NCBI RefSeq assembly: GCF_018282095.1
Contig: NZ_CP074126.1
Location: 606,501 to 670,500 of the forward strand
Direction of reading: 5' to 3'
Length of the DNA stretch: 64,000 bases
Source of the DNA: Pseudovibrio brasiliensis
Lineage (GTDB): Bacteria > Pseudomonadota > Alphaproteobacteria > Rhizobiales > Stappiaceae
Position numbers and translations under genes: made by a program
Shown: in pieces, positions 17,518 to 26,821 of the stretch
Position numbering within the stretch: the stretch's first letter is position 1
How the letters are laid out: each line of letters opens with the position of its first letter
The notes under the pieces: model-generated
What the model saw: the letters and a program-made list of their open reading frames with translations, nothing else
Database searches by the model: none
Told to the model about the DNA's origin: nothing

Positions 17518-18561
17518 CTAGTCCGCAGTCTTGGTGTCCTTGCGGTGCCAGCTGCGGCCCGTCAGGTCGACCAGATACTCATCAGGTGCACGGGTATAAG
17601 CCGCAAGGCCTTCAAGGGCAGGGCTCTTATGCGTGATGATGTACGTCGGAATGGACTTCATGATGCCTTCATGCGGTGCCTTGGCTTCAAAAGCAGCCCG
17701 GAACTCACCACCGTGCAGCCAATGCGAGATCTTCGGCGGAATACCACCAGCCAGATACACACCACCGCGCGCCAGATTGGTGATGGCAAAGTCACCAGCT
17801 ACGCGGCCAAGCGCAGCACAGAACAGCCGTAGCACCTTCTGTGCAACCTCATCCCCGTCATCGGCTGCCAAAGGCACATCAGATGGCTTCTCATAGGTGC
17901 GGTGTACGCCGTCAGCCTGCAAAACAGCTTTGGCAAGGCGAACCAGCCCGGCCCCACAGACAACCTGCTCAGCGCCAACACGGTCGCCAATGCGCTCGAT
18001 ATACGGCCAGATGCGATACTCTTCTTCGCTCAACGGGCCAAGTTCCACATGGCCGCCTTCACCAGGAACCGGAATCCACTTGCCGCAAGACCGGATCATC
18101 GCACCAGCGCCCAGCCCGGTGCCCGGCCCAACAACAAACTTGGTCGCATTCTGGACAGCTTCACCACCGCCCACCTGATCAACATCCATTGGCGAGAGAG
18201 AAGGCAGGGCGAGCGCCTGTGCTTCAAAGTCGTTGAGAATAACAACCTGCTCCAGCCCAAGCTCTTTAATAAGGGCAGGGGGCTCAATCACCCAGCTGGC
18301 GTTGGTCAACGCAATCCGGTCACTGGAAACAGGAGCGGCAACAGCCAGAACAGCAGATCGTGGGGCAGCATAGCCTTGGTCCAGAACACCGGCACGAATG
18401 GCATCCTGAATGGTTGCATGCGCTTTTGTCCCTTCCTGACCACAAAGTTTGGTCGGCTCATTAGGGCCTTCAATCAGGGCAAAGCGGGCATTCGTGCCGC
18501 CGATGTCAGCGACAAGGACCGGATAGGGCAGGTTTCTTGTAAGCGGAGCAGAGTGCAGCAT
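17518..18561 (-). CDS. glk: glucokinase
   Basis: The 347-residue protein has the bacterial GlcK phosphate motif VADIGGTNARFALIEGP, VGPGTGLGAGAMI, and VPGEGGHVELGPLS, the last carrying the sugar-binding Glu and His. It phosphorylates glucose with ATP in the cytosol. It is 18 bp downstream of mgsA on the same strand, so the two are probably cotranscribed. Length is slightly above the 320-residue usual size. Confidence 0.92.
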   Translation of the reverse strand: MLHSAPLTRNLPYPVLVADIGGTNARFALIEGPNEPTKLCGQEGTKAHATIQDAIRAGVLDQGYAAPRSAVLAVAAPVSSDRIALTNASWVIEPPALIKELGLEQVVILNDFEAQALALPSLSPMDVDQVGGGEAVQNATKFVVGPGTGLGAGAMIRSCGKWIPVPGEGGHVELGPLSEEEYRIWPYIERIGDRVGAEQVVCGAGLVRLAKAVLQADGVHRTYEKPSDVPLAADDGDEVAQKVLRLFCAALGRVAGDFAITNLARGGVYLAGGIPPKISHWLHGGEFRAAFEAKAPHEGIMKSIPTYIITHKSPALEGLAAYTRAPDEYLVDLTGRSWHRKDTKTAD

Positions 18562-18579
18562 TTATGAGTTTGACTTTAA

Positions 18580-19008
18580 TTATTGTTGGCTGGAAATTTC
18601 TGGTGTTTGCGAAGACGTAGAGAGACCCGCAAGACGCGCAGAGCGTAAAACGATGTCTGCAGTGCTGCGGTTCAGAGCCATCGGAATATCATAGACAAGC
18701 GCCAGACGCATCAGTGCCTTCACGTCCACATCATGCGGCATAGGGGAGAGCGGGTCGACGAAGAAGAACAGACCATCCAGCGCTCGGTCCGCAATCATCG
18801 CGCCAATCTGCTGATCACCACCAAGCGGACCGCTTTTCATGCGTTCTACATCCAGAGAAGGGCATGCATCCTGAATACGGCCACCCGTTGTACCCGTCGC
18901 AAAAAGCTTATAGTCCGCCAGTTTGCTTTCATGCTGTTTGGCAAACGCGACCATTTCATCTTTTTTGGCATCGTGGGCGATAAGGGCGAGAGTTCTACGC
19001 TCAGTCAT
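18580..19008 (-). CDS. mgsA: methylglyoxal synthase
   Basis: The 142-residue protein converts dihydroxyacetone phosphate to methylglyoxal and phosphate. Conserved parts are [10 protein letters not shown] (H12), FATGTTG phosphate loop (37-43), [11 protein letters not shown] (catalytic D65), [12 protein letters not shown] (H92). This bypass relieves sugar-phosphate stress when phosphate is scarce. It heads a two-gene operon with glucokinase, linking entry of sugar into glycolysis with its overflow valve. Confidence 0.93.
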   Translation of the reverse strand: MTERRTLALIAHDAKKDEMVAFAKQHESKLADYKLFATGTTGGRIQDACPSLDVERMKSGPLGGDQQIGAMIADRALDGLFFFVDPLSPMPHDVDVKALMRLALVYDIPMALNRSTADIVLRSARLAGLSTSSQTPEISSQQ

Positions 19009-19231
19009 TTTGGCTCCGTCAACACGTCGCTGGAGCGCATCCCGTAGGTGGATCCGTTAATTTGGACAGGGATACGCGCAAACAAAAGCTCAGAGCTTGC
19101 CTGAAAATGTACGCGGCATGCTCTAAGCCTCTTGGGATTACTTATCCTTTAGCGCGTCTTGACAGGGTTTGAAAGAGACAACTTGCGCCGTTTGTGCCTG
19201 TAATTTGAGCGGCGACAAACGGCAGCAGGTC

Positions 19232-19270
19232 ATGCACAGGTTTCCGAAACCTTTCGGAGCCTGAGTGCAT
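19232..19270. terminator. long imperfect hairpin at the end of the DUF1194 gene
   Basis: Nested arms ATGCA/TGCAT, CAGG/CCTG and CCGAAA/TTTCGG fold the segment into one interrupted stem that reaches the DUF1194 stop codon. No U-tract follows on the minus strand, so it may protect the message 3' end rather than end transcription. Confidence 0.35.
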
Positions 19271-20094
19271 TAGTCAAACAACGAGCACATCACCGCATCT
19301 CTGCGTGACTTGGCGCGGATGAACTTGGGTTGGTCATCGACAAGACCGGCAATCTCCAACACAAGCTTCATGCGGATTGCATCACTGAAGCCTTCCTTGG
19401 AGCGCACGGGAATCGAAAATGCGCCCGGACCGCCAATGACACAGTCCTCATAATAATGGTCCAGATGCAGCATGGACTGCCAGGAGATGCTCTCTTCCTT
19501 CAGCATCAGCGGCAAGCCATTGACCGTAACACCCTGCGCGATCGCAGCATCGCGCGCTTCGGTCACTGCACTACCCTGATTGTTCGGACCATCGCCGGAA
19601 ATGTCGATGACACGACGCATGCCGTTATACTCATTGGCCGTAACCAGATTGACCGCTTGCGTCAGAGCCGAGGAAATGGAGGTACGCTGAACACGGCGTA
19701 AAGGAGCCTCCGCGATTTTGCCAGCAAACTTGCCGGCTGATGCCTTGTCTGAAATGATGGTCCAGTCCGCCACAACAAAGTGCTCGTCCTTCCCGCCCCA
19801 CTCCATATAGGCAACAGCAATGCGACCGATGGGGCCGTATTTGATCGCATCAAGCACCTCGTCAGATGTCAGTGCTGCAACATACCCTTCTCTCTGAACG
19901 CGCTGTTCCTCCGGGTCCATACTCTGCGAAATGTCCACGGCCAGAACCAGTTCAAGGTCCACTTCCTTGGACATGTCGAAATTCAAAGATGCATGAGTGT
20001 TAGAATTAGCCAGGATGGGGGTTGAGAACAAGAAACCACCAAGTGCGAATGCGCCCGCAATCGCTTTGAGGGTCTTTGTGCACATGGGCCGCAT
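19270..20094 (-). CDS. DUF1194 secreted VWA-like protein
   Basis: The 274-residue precursor has a signal peptide (about residues 1-30, ending PILA). The mature part starts with a von Willebrand A metal site, DISQSMD (54-60), and later has IDISGDGPNN and a conserved YYEDCVIGGPGAF. DUF1194 proteins are predicted periplasmic or exported; no function is known. An ideal AAGGAGG six bases before ATG 20094 fixes the start. Confidence 0.88.
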   Translation of the reverse strand: MRPMCTKTLKAIAGAFALGGFLFSTPILANSNTHASLNFDMSKEVDLELVLAVDISQSMDPEEQRVQREGYVAALTSDEVLDAIKYGPIGRIAVAYMEWGGKDEHFVVADWTIISDKASAGKFAGKIAEAPLRRVQRTSISSALTQAVNLVTANEYNGMRRVIDISGDGPNNQGSAVTEARDAAIAQGVTVNGLPLMLKEESISWQSMLHLDHYYEDCVIGGPGAFSIPVRSKEGFSDAIRMKLVLEIAGLVDDQPKFIRAKSRRDAVMCSLFD

Positions 20095-20773
20095 TTTCAG
20101 CCTCCTTTTTTACAAGGTTCAGGGTGTCCCGGTCACGACCTCCCCACCTCAATTTTTTATTTTTGCTGTAATCGGCACTGAGCTAACGAAAACAGGTTAC
20201 ATCCATAGTATTCCTTAGGTCATCCATGAATGTGGAAGATCATTCACTAGCATTGATATATATAGGGTTGTATTAAGCTGGCTCTGTCGAAAATAACTGT
20301 TTGATTTGCCAGTAAACGCAATCTGAAGATTTTGCGGCGACAAATGATCGCCGAGTTAGTGCGTTGAAAATATTTTGTTTATTTCACTAATATTCAGAGT
20401 TGATCAAATGTTACATAAAGTTGATTAATTTCTTCATGATCGCTTTGCGATTTGGTCCCTCAGAGAGAGTCGACACCTAAGTAATTTCCGCAAGTACTTG
20501 AATCGAAACTATTTGATTTTATTAGTATGGCAAAAACAGTGGTTTAGTTAGCAAGCAGTAAGATTCTGCAAATCGCGACCTTTATTTCCTTGACCTTCCG
20601 TTTCACCTAATGCAAATGTGTGTTTGAAATATTTCTCACCTCGTGAAGAAATATTCTTTTCTGATTTGGGGGAGTGCTCAGAAGCTCTGAAACTGGGCAT
20701 TTCAGACGGAAATTTGGGAATGGATTCTGGAGGAATCTCCAGAAAACCATATAGGAATATAAGAGGCTAGACC
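20095..20773. other. AT-rich intergenic region before the nucleoside regulator
   Basis: No gene is supported here: open frames are short and lack ribosome binding sites. The region is clearly AT-richer than its flanks. It holds an interrupted inverted repeat near 20629-20656 (ATATTTCT-CAC with GTG-A-AGAAATAT), and an operator-like palindrome at 20725-20744. It should contain the promoters of both divergent flanking genes. Confidence 0.5.
20725..20744. promoter_or_regulatory. operator-like palindrome upstream of the regulator gene
   Basis: TTCTGGAG and CTCCAGAA form perfect 8-bp arms around GAAT, 29 bp upstream of the regulator start. Placement suits autorepression by the SorC/DeoR-type protein encoded next, which is inference. 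Confidence 0.4.
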
Positions 20774-21754
20774 ATGAAGGCAGACGAATGGACCACATCT
20801 TTGGCCATTAGAGCCGCTTGGATGTCTTTCATTGGCCGAAGCACTCAGGGGGAGATTGCTGGCCGCCTTGGGGTTTCTCCTGCAAAGGTTCATCGCCTAA
20901 TAGCACATGCTCAAAAAGAAGGCTTGATAAAATTTCATATCGAAGCCCGGCCTTCTGAATGCGTTGAATTAGAACAATTTCTCTGTAAGCGGATGAATCT
21001 GGAAAATTGCTTTATTGCTCCAGATCTTGGCAGCGGTGACGAAGCCGACTCTTTCACGGCAGTTTCATCATTTGCAGGCCAATATCTTCATTCACTTTTT
21101 ACAACAAACCCGCCTAAGCGCATCGGCGTTGGTATGGGCCGGACGCTCCAGTCCACCATCGAGGCCATGCCTCGTGTCCATCTTCCAGAGCTTGAGCTGC
21201 TCTCTGTATCCGGCTCGCTCACCCGCCGCCTCTCTGCCAACCCGTACGATGTTGTTCAGCAGCTTTGCGCAAAAACCGGCGGTGAAGGTTTCTACCTTCC
21301 TGTTCCGTATATCGCTGAAACTAAAGCAGAAAGAGACACTTTCGTTTCTCAAGGCGCAGTACAGGAACTGCTTTCCAAAGCGAAGGCTGCCGAGCTGTTC
21401 ATCATCGGTATCGGGTCCGTAGAAAAGGAAGGTCACCTGGTACAGCGCAAGCTGATTACCTCAGAAGAACGCGAAGAACTGCTGGACAGCGGCGCGTGTT
21501 CTGACGTGATGGGCCGCTTTGTCGATATTAACGGCAATGAAGTGTCCTGTTCTCTAAACGAAAAAGCAGTCGGATTGCACTTTGATGAAGTCCGTAAGGC
21601 GCATGTCGTCGCAATCGTTGGCGGTTACCGCAAAGCGAAAGCAACACTGGCGGCACTTGCGACCGGTATCATCAAGGATCTGATCATCGACGAGGTATTG
21701 GCCAGAGAACTCGCTGGCCTGCTGAAAGAGAACGAGCTCGAAACAACAGCATAA
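20774..21754 (+). CDS. SorC/DeoR-type sugar-binding transcriptional regulator
   Basis: The 326-residue protein has an N-terminal helix-turn-helix (QGEIAGRLGVSPAKVHRLIAHA, about 22-44 in part) and a large effector domain with the family marks VGMGRTLQSTIEAMP, LSVSGSLTRRL and GIGSVEKEGHLVQR. SorC-family regulators bind phosphorylated sugars. Position at the head of a deoxynucleoside catabolic operon suggests deoxyribose or ribose phosphate as effector, as for Bacillus DeoR. AGAGG precedes ATG 20774. Confidence 0.88.
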   Translation: MKADEWTTSLAIRAAWMSFIGRSTQGEIAGRLGVSPAKVHRLIAHAQKEGLIKFHIEARPSECVELEQFLCKRMNLENCFIAPDLGSGDEADSFTAVSSFAGQYLHSLFTTNPPKRIGVGMGRTLQSTIEAMPRVHLPELELLSVSGSLTRRLSANPYDVVQQLCAKTGGEGFYLPVPYIAETKAERDTFVSQGAVQELLSKAKAAELFIIGIGSVEKEGHLVQRKLITSEEREELLDSGACSDVMGRFVDINGNEVSCSLNEKAVGLHFDEVRKAHVVAIVGGYRKAKATLAALATGIIKDLIIDEVLARELAGLLKENELETTA

Positions 21755-21773
21755 GTTGGAAGCCCGTTCTTTT

Positions 21774-21817
21774 AAGGAAGAGCCCTTTCCGCTCTAAGGA
21801 AAGACTATAATAAGGAA
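21774..21817 (+). promoter_or_regulatory. triplicated Shine-Dalgarno-like leader
   Basis: The leader of the binding-protein gene repeats TAAGGAA(A)GA three times (near 21773, 21796 and 21811). Only the last is placed correctly for GTG 21824. AGAGC/GCTCT (21779-21783, 21791-21795) and CTTTCC/GGAAAG (21785-21790, 21798-21803) are competing stems that would hide or free the middle copy. Confidence 0.35.
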
Positions 21818-21823
21818 GAAACC

Positions 21824-22822
21824 GTGAAAACCACAACAATCCTCGGTGCAGTTGCCCTAGCAGCCGTCATGACGACAGGAGCAATGGCAGAAACTTTCAA
21901 GCCCGCAGTCGTTTACGACTTCGGCGGTCGTAATGACCGGTCTTTCAATGAAGCTGCTTACAAAGGCGCATTGCAGTTTGAAGAACGCACAGGCGTAAAG
22001 TTCCGCGATTTTGAGATCCAGAATCCATCTCAGCGTGAACAGGCTCTGCGTAACTTCGCTCGTCGTGGCCTGGACCCAATCATCACGATTGGTTTCGCTC
22101 AGGCAGCAGCGCTGGAGAAAGTTGCGAAAGAGTTTCCTGACACGCACTTCGCTATCGTTGACGCAGTTGTAGACCTACCAAACGTACGTTCCATCGTCTT
22201 CAAGGAAGGCGAAGGCTCGTTCCTCGTTGGTCTGCTGGCAGCAATGGCAACTGAATCCAACACCATTGGTTTTGTTGGTGGTATGGACATTCCGCTGATC
22301 CGCAAGTTTGCATGTGGCTACAAGCAGGGCGCGAAATACGCCAAGCCTGACATTGAAGTCATTGAAAACATGACCGGAACCACCGGCGCAGCATGGACTG
22401 ACCCACTCAAGGGTGGTGAGCTTGCACGTTCACAGTTCGCACGCGGTGCAGACGTTGTGTTCCACGCAGCTGGCCTCACCGGCACAGGTGTTCTTCAGGC
22501 AGCAGCTGACGAAGGCAAACTTGGTATCGGCGTAGACTCCAACCAGAACCACCTGCACCCAGGTTCCGTTCTGACATCCATGATCAAGGGTGTAGATGTA
22601 GCTGTCGATAAGACACTCACCGATGCTCAGGAAGGCAAGTGGACTTCTGGTGTTGAAGTACTCGGCCTTGCTGAGAATGGTGTTTCCTGGTCTTACGATG
22701 AGTACAACAAGCCTCTTATCAATGAAGATATGAAGTCTGCAGTTGAGCAGGCGAAGATGGATATTATTTCTGGCAAAGTAGAAGTTCACGATTACATGGT
22801 GGATTCTACCTGCCCGTTCTAA
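21824..22822 (+). CDS. BMP-family nucleoside ABC transporter substrate-binding protein
   Basis: The 332-residue precursor has a Sec signal (about 22 residues ending GAMA). The mature part begins with the BMP/PnrA signature YDFGGRNDRSFNEAAYKGA. BMP proteins bind purine and pyrimidine nucleosides. No lipobox cysteine is seen, so it should be a free periplasmic protein. GTG 21824 follows AAGGAAG. A hairpin after the stop may keep its expression above that of the membrane components. Confidence 0.92.
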   Translation: MKTTTILGAVALAAVMTTGAMAETFKPAVVYDFGGRNDRSFNEAAYKGALQFEERTGVKFRDFEIQNPSQREQALRNFARRGLDPIITIGFAQAAALEKVAKEFPDTHFAIVDAVVDLPNVRSIVFKEGEGSFLVGLLAAMATESNTIGFVGGMDIPLIRKFACGYKQGAKYAKPDIEVIENMTGTTGAAWTDPLKGGELARSQFARGADVVFHAAGLTGTGVLQAAADEGKLGIGVDSNQNHLHPGSVLTSMIKGVDVAVDKTLTDAQEGKWTSGVEVLGLAENGVSWSYDEYNKPLINEDMKSAVEQAKMDIISGKVEVHDYMVDSTCPF

Positions 22823-23127
22823 TTTAATAGAAGTGCCCGCACTACCTGGTGTGGGCATTTTCGCTTACGGTGGTTCTTCGGAATGACCACTTCTTCCGGG
22901 CTTCATGCCTTGAAGGAATTTATGAGGGACTTGCGCCCCTGTAGCCCAAGTAGAGTTTTCAGCCTTTGGGAGCGAAGGTTGAGGGGGAAACGAGGAAACT
23001 GCATTGGGATCTGTTCACTGCTTCTCCTGGGGGTGGGGCAAAGCTTTTGAAACGGTGTACTTCGAAAGCAGGGAATAAGATCGATGCGCAAGTTATTGAT
23101 TTGATAGACCAGAAAGGCCGGGCAACA
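22823..23127 (+). other. spacer between binding-protein and ATPase genes
   Basis: About 305 bases without a supported gene. Beyond the hairpin at 22834 an open frame from TTG 22966 runs into the ATPase gene, but its extra 54 residues do not resemble an ABC N-terminus. AAAGG at 23113-23117 is the likely ribosome binding site for GTG 23128. Confidence 0.45.
22834..22861 (+). terminator. hairpin after the binding-protein gene, probable partial terminator
   Basis: TGCCCGCAC (22834-22842) pairs with GTGTGGGCA (22849-22857), one G-T wobble, followed by four T. Hairpins here commonly stabilise binding-protein mRNA and lower downstream expression. Confidence 0.5.
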
Positions 23128-24666
23128 GTGGCTGAAAGCAATGTACCTGCCATCGAGTTAATTGGCGTAAGTAAAAGTTTTGGGCCTGTTCAAGCGAACA
23201 AGGACATTGACCTTGTAGTTGGAAAAGGGTCCATTCACGGGATCATTGGTGAGAACGGAGCGGGTAAGTCCACCTTGATGTCGATCCTCTACGGCTTTTA
23301 TCATGCCGATAGCGGAACAATTAAAGTCGATGGTAAGGCAACCACTATTCCTGATTCGAAGAGCGCGATTGCGCAGGGCATCGGTATGGTGCACCAGCAT
23401 TTCATGCTCGTCGATCCATTCACAGTTCTAGAAAACGTTATTCTTGGCGCTGAGGGCGGCGCACTGTTGAAAGACGGTGTAGCGAACGCACGTCGCGAAC
23501 TTAAGCGTTTGGCAGACGAGTACGACATGACAATTGACCCAGACGCAGTCGTGGGTGAGTTGCCAGTTGGTTTGCAGCAGCGTGTAGAGATCCTGAAGGC
23601 TCTGTACCGTGGCGCAGACATCCTTATCCTTGATGAGCCAACAGGTGTGCTCACACCTGCTGAAGCTGATCACCTCTTCCGCATCCTTCGCGTTCTGCGC
23701 GATCAGGGCAAAACAGTTCTGCTGATCACCCACAAACTGCGCGAAATCATGGATGTAACCGATACGGTTTCTGTGATGCGTCGCGGTGAAATGGTGGCCT
23801 CTCGCAAAACTGCAGAAACTTCCATGGAAGAACTGGCTGAACTTATGGTTGGCCGCAGCGTTCTCCTTGAAGTTGATAAACCTGAAGTGGAAGTTGGCAA
23901 GCCTCTCCTCAAAGTGGAAGGCCTCAACGTACGTGACGAGCGCGGTGTTCTGCGTGTGAAGGATGTGTCCTTCGAAGTGCGTGCAGGTGAAGTTCTCGGT
24001 ATCGCGGGTGTGTCCGGTAACGGTCAGTCCGAGCTTCTTGCAGCTCTTTCCGGTATTACCCGCGCAGAAAGCGGTAAGATGGAACTGGTCGGTGAGGTGC
24101 TTGATCTCTCCGATACCCACGATGCAGCAGAGATGCGCAAAAAGGGTATGAGCCACGTGCCGGAAGATCGCCACCGCATGGGCCTGATCAACGCGTTCGC
24201 TGAGTACGAGAATTCCATTCTCGGATACCACCGCGAACCAAAGTACTCAAAAGGTCTGTTCCTCGATAAGGCTGCAATCCGCAAGGAAGCAAACGAACGC
24301 ATCGAAAAATACGACATTCGTCCTCCAACCACCGAAATGACAGCTGCGAAGTTCTCTGGCGGTAACCAGCAGAAAATCGTTCTGGCGCGCGAAATTGAAT
24401 GTGACCCTGACGTTCTTCTGATTGGTCAGCCAACACGCGGCGTTGATATCGGTGCGATTGAGTACATTCATAACCGGATCATGGACATGCGCGCGCAAGG
24501 CAAAGCAGTCCTTCTTGTATCCGTAGAGCTAGACGAAATTCGCTCTCTCTCAGACCGCATCATTGTCATGTTTGATGGCAACGTGGTCGGTGAGCGTGGG
24601 GCCGAAGCAACAGAGCAGGATCTTGGTCTCCTCATGGCTGGTGTCAATCAAGAGGCAGCAGAATGA
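23128..24666 (+). CDS. nucleoside ABC transporter ATP-binding protein, two ATPase domains
   Basis: The 512-residue protein holds two tandem ATPase domains. The first is complete: GENGAGKST, LPVGLQQRVEI, and ILILDEPTGVLTP. The second is degenerate, with GVSGNGQSE in place of the Walker A lysine, signature FSGGNQQKIVLAREI, and LLIGQPTRGVDIGA lacking the catalytic Asp-Glu. That asymmetry is usual for BMP-linked importers. GTG 23128 is preferred as the start because translation from TTG 22966 adds non-conserved sequence. Confidence 0.9.
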   Translation: MAESNVPAIELIGVSKSFGPVQANKDIDLVVGKGSIHGIIGENGAGKSTLMSILYGFYHADSGTIKVDGKATTIPDSKSAIAQGIGMVHQHFMLVDPFTVLENVILGAEGGALLKDGVANARRELKRLADEYDMTIDPDAVVGELPVGLQQRVEILKALYRGADILILDEPTGVLTPAEADHLFRILRVLRDQGKTVLLITHKLREIMDVTDTVSVMRRGEMVASRKTAETSMEELAELMVGRSVLLEVDKPEVEVGKPLLKVEGLNVRDERGVLRVKDVSFEVRAGEVLGIAGVSGNGQSELLAALSGITRAESGKMELVGEVLDLSDTHDAAEMRKKGMSHVPEDRHRMGLINAFAEYENSILGYHREPKYSKGLFLDKAAIRKEANERIEKYDIRPPTTEMTAAKFSGGNQQKIVLAREIECDPDVLLIGQPTRGVDIGAIEYIHNRIMDMRAQGKAVLLVSVELDEIRSLSDRIIVMFDGNVVGERGAEATEQDLGLLMAGVNQEAAE

Positions 24667-24727
24667 TCATGAGTAACCTGTTTCACAATAAAATTTGCTT
24701 TGACCTGACATTTGGGGGAACACAGAA

Positions 24728-25831
24728 ATGAGTAAGGGGCAACTTCCTCGTTGGGTTGATTACGGTTTGCTACCGGCCCTCAACCTGATCGCGGCATTCA
24801 TCGTTTCTGGCTTGGTGGTAGTCGTTATTGGCGAAGACCCGTTTGAAGCTGTTAAATGGCTCGTATACGGCGCTCTGGGGTACGGTGAAGGCATCGGCTA
24901 TACCCTGTACTACGCAACAAACTTTATCTTTACCGGTCTGGCTGTGGCAGTGGCCTTCCATGCTGGTCTGTTTAACATTGGTGGTGAAGGTCAGGCCTAC
25001 GTAGGTGGTCTGGGTATCGCTCTGGTCTGTCTTGCCATGGACCGTTTCGTTCCATGGTGGATCACATTCCCGTTTGCGATCGCAGGCGGCGCGCTCTTCG
25101 GTGCAGCCTGGGCATTCATCCCAGCATATCTGCAGGCAAAGCGCGGATCCCACATCGTTATTACGACAATCATGTTCAACTTCATCGCATCTGCGCTGAT
25201 GGTGTACCTGCTGTCTAACGTCCTGATCCCTCAGGGCACCATGTCTCCATCCTCTCGCAACTTCGAGGCAGGCGGTCAGCTTCCGCTGCTTAGAAACGTC
25301 TTCACAAGCTTCGACTTTGGTCAGTCTCCTGTGAACCTGGCGTTCTTCCTCGCTCTTGCAGTTTGTGTGGTTGTCTGGCTTCTCATCTGGCACACCAAGC
25401 TCGGCTACGAAATCCGCAGCTTTGGTAAGAACCCGGATGCAGCGTCCTACGCTGGTATCTCTCCGGTTCGCATCACTGTTGTAACCATGCTGATTTCCGG
25501 CGCTCTTGCTGGTCTGATGGGCATCAACGTTGTGATGGGTGAGCAGACACGCCTGCTTCTCGACTTCGCAGGTGGTGCTGGCTTCGTTGGTATCGCGGTT
25601 GCGCTGATGGGACGAGGACATCCGATCGGGATTATTCTCGCATCCATGCTCTTCGGTCTGCTCTATCAGGGCGGTGCAGAACTGGCGTTCGAAATCCCAA
25701 CAATCTCACGCGACATGATCGTGGTCATTCAGGCCCTGGTTATTCTCTTCGCTGGTGCACTTGAGCATATGTTCCGCCCGGCAGTCGTAGCGTTCTTCGA
25801 TCGCTTCTCTTCAAACACAGCAGAAGCTTAA
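24728..25831 (+). CDS. nucleoside ABC transporter permease 1
   Basis: A 367-residue inner-membrane permease of the BPD_transp_2 family with eight to ten hydrophobic segments. Family motifs include GLFNIGGEGQAYVGGLG, KRGSHIVITTIMFNFIAS and IGIAVALMGRGHPIGI. It pairs with the next gene to make the transmembrane channel of the importer. The next permease starts 10 bp after its stop. Confidence 0.92.
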   Translation: MSKGQLPRWVDYGLLPALNLIAAFIVSGLVVVVIGEDPFEAVKWLVYGALGYGEGIGYTLYYATNFIFTGLAVAVAFHAGLFNIGGEGQAYVGGLGIALVCLAMDRFVPWWITFPFAIAGGALFGAAWAFIPAYLQAKRGSHIVITTIMFNFIASALMVYLLSNVLIPQGTMSPSSRNFEAGGQLPLLRNVFTSFDFGQSPVNLAFFLALAVCVVVWLLIWHTKLGYEIRSFGKNPDAASYAGISPVRITVVTMLISGALAGLMGINVVMGEQTRLLLDFAGGAGFVGIAVALMGRGHPIGIILASMLFGLLYQGGAELAFEIPTISRDMIVVIQALVILFAGALEHMFRPAVVAFFDRFSSNTAEA

Positions 25832-25841
25832 GGAGACGGAC

Positions 25842-26810
25842 ATGTTAGACACAATCATTCTTGTTCTCGACAGTACATTCCGCCTGTCAACTCCTCTTCT
25901 GTTTGCGTGCCTTGCTGGCCTGTTCTCAGAGCGTTCCGGTATCGTCGACATTGGTCTGGAAGGTAAGATCCTCGGCGCTGCGTTTGCTGCAGCTGCAGCA
26001 GCCTACGTTTTCCAGAGCCCATGGATCGGCCTTCTTGCGGGCATCATCGTTTCCGTTCTTCTGGCTCTGGTGCACGGTTATGCATCCATCACCCAGCGCG
26101 GCAACCAGGTGGTGTCCGGCGTGGCGATCAACTTCCTTGCAGCTGGTCTGACCGTATTGCTTGGTCAGGCATGGTTCTCTCAAGGTGGTCGGACTCCGGC
26201 GCTGTCTCCAGCAACACGCTTTGAAAGCATTACATTGCCATTCGCCGATACTCTGGCGAACGTACCTGTGCTCGGCCCGATCTATGCAGATCTGATCTCC
26301 GGTCACAACATCCTGGTATATGCATCCTTCGCTGCCGTACCGTTGACCTGGTGGATCGTGTTCAGAACACGCTTCGGCCTACGTCTTCGCGCAGTAGGCG
26401 AGAACCCTTCTGCGGCTGATACTGCGGGTCTATCAGTAACACTGCTACGTTACCGTGCGACAATCATCTGTGGTATTCTCTGCGGGTTCTCCGGTGCTTA
26501 CCTGTCTGTTGCGCAGGGCGCTGGTTTTATTAAGGACATGAGTGCGGGTAAGGGCTTTATTGCTCTGGCAGCTCTTATCTTCGCTAAGTGGAAGCCAGTG
26601 AACGCCATGTTCACCTGTCTCCTCTTCGGCTTCCTTGATGCATTGGCAATCCGTCTTCAGGGCCAGGAAATTCCTGGAATTGGTGAAGTGCCTGTTCAGG
26701 TCTTCCAGGCTCTGCCGTACGTGCTGACTGTGGTTCTTCTTGCCGGCTTCATCGGTCGTGCAATCCCACCGAAAGCATCTGGTATCCCTTACGTTAAAGA
26801 GCGTACATAA
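25842..26810 (+). CDS. nucleoside ABC transporter permease 2
   Basis: A 322-residue permease of the same family, shorter as usual for the second subunit. Motifs are FSERSGIVDIGLEGKIL near residue 29, RGNQVVSGVAINFLAAGLT, and AGKGFIALAALIFAKWKP. AGGAGA before ATG 25842 is a good ribosome binding site. It ends 11 bp before cdd. Confidence 0.92.
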   Translation: MLDTIILVLDSTFRLSTPLLFACLAGLFSERSGIVDIGLEGKILGAAFAAAAAAYVFQSPWIGLLAGIIVSVLLALVHGYASITQRGNQVVSGVAINFLAAGLTVLLGQAWFSQGGRTPALSPATRFESITLPFADTLANVPVLGPIYADLISGHNILVYASFAAVPLTWWIVFRTRFGLRLRAVGENPSAADTAGLSVTLLRYRATIICGILCGFSGAYLSVAQGAGFIKDMSAGKGFIALAALIFAKWKPVNAMFTCLLFGFLDALAIRLQGQEIPGIGEVPVQVFQALPYVLTVVLLAGFIGRAIPPKASGIPYVKERT

Positions 26811-26821
26811 GGACAATAATA

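Noticed and set aside
22966-23127. TTG start giving the ATPase a 54-residue N-terminal extension
   Set aside because: The extra residues do not resemble an ABC protein and no ribosome binding site precedes the TTG; GTG 23128 fits the family start.
23428-24231. 267-codon minus-strand frame
   Set aside because: Antisense to the ATPase gene and without family motifs; a codon-bias shadow.
24770-25621. 283-codon open frame on the minus strand
   Set aside because: It is antisense to the first permease gene, has shadow-like composition (many Cys, His, Arg) and no recognisable domain.
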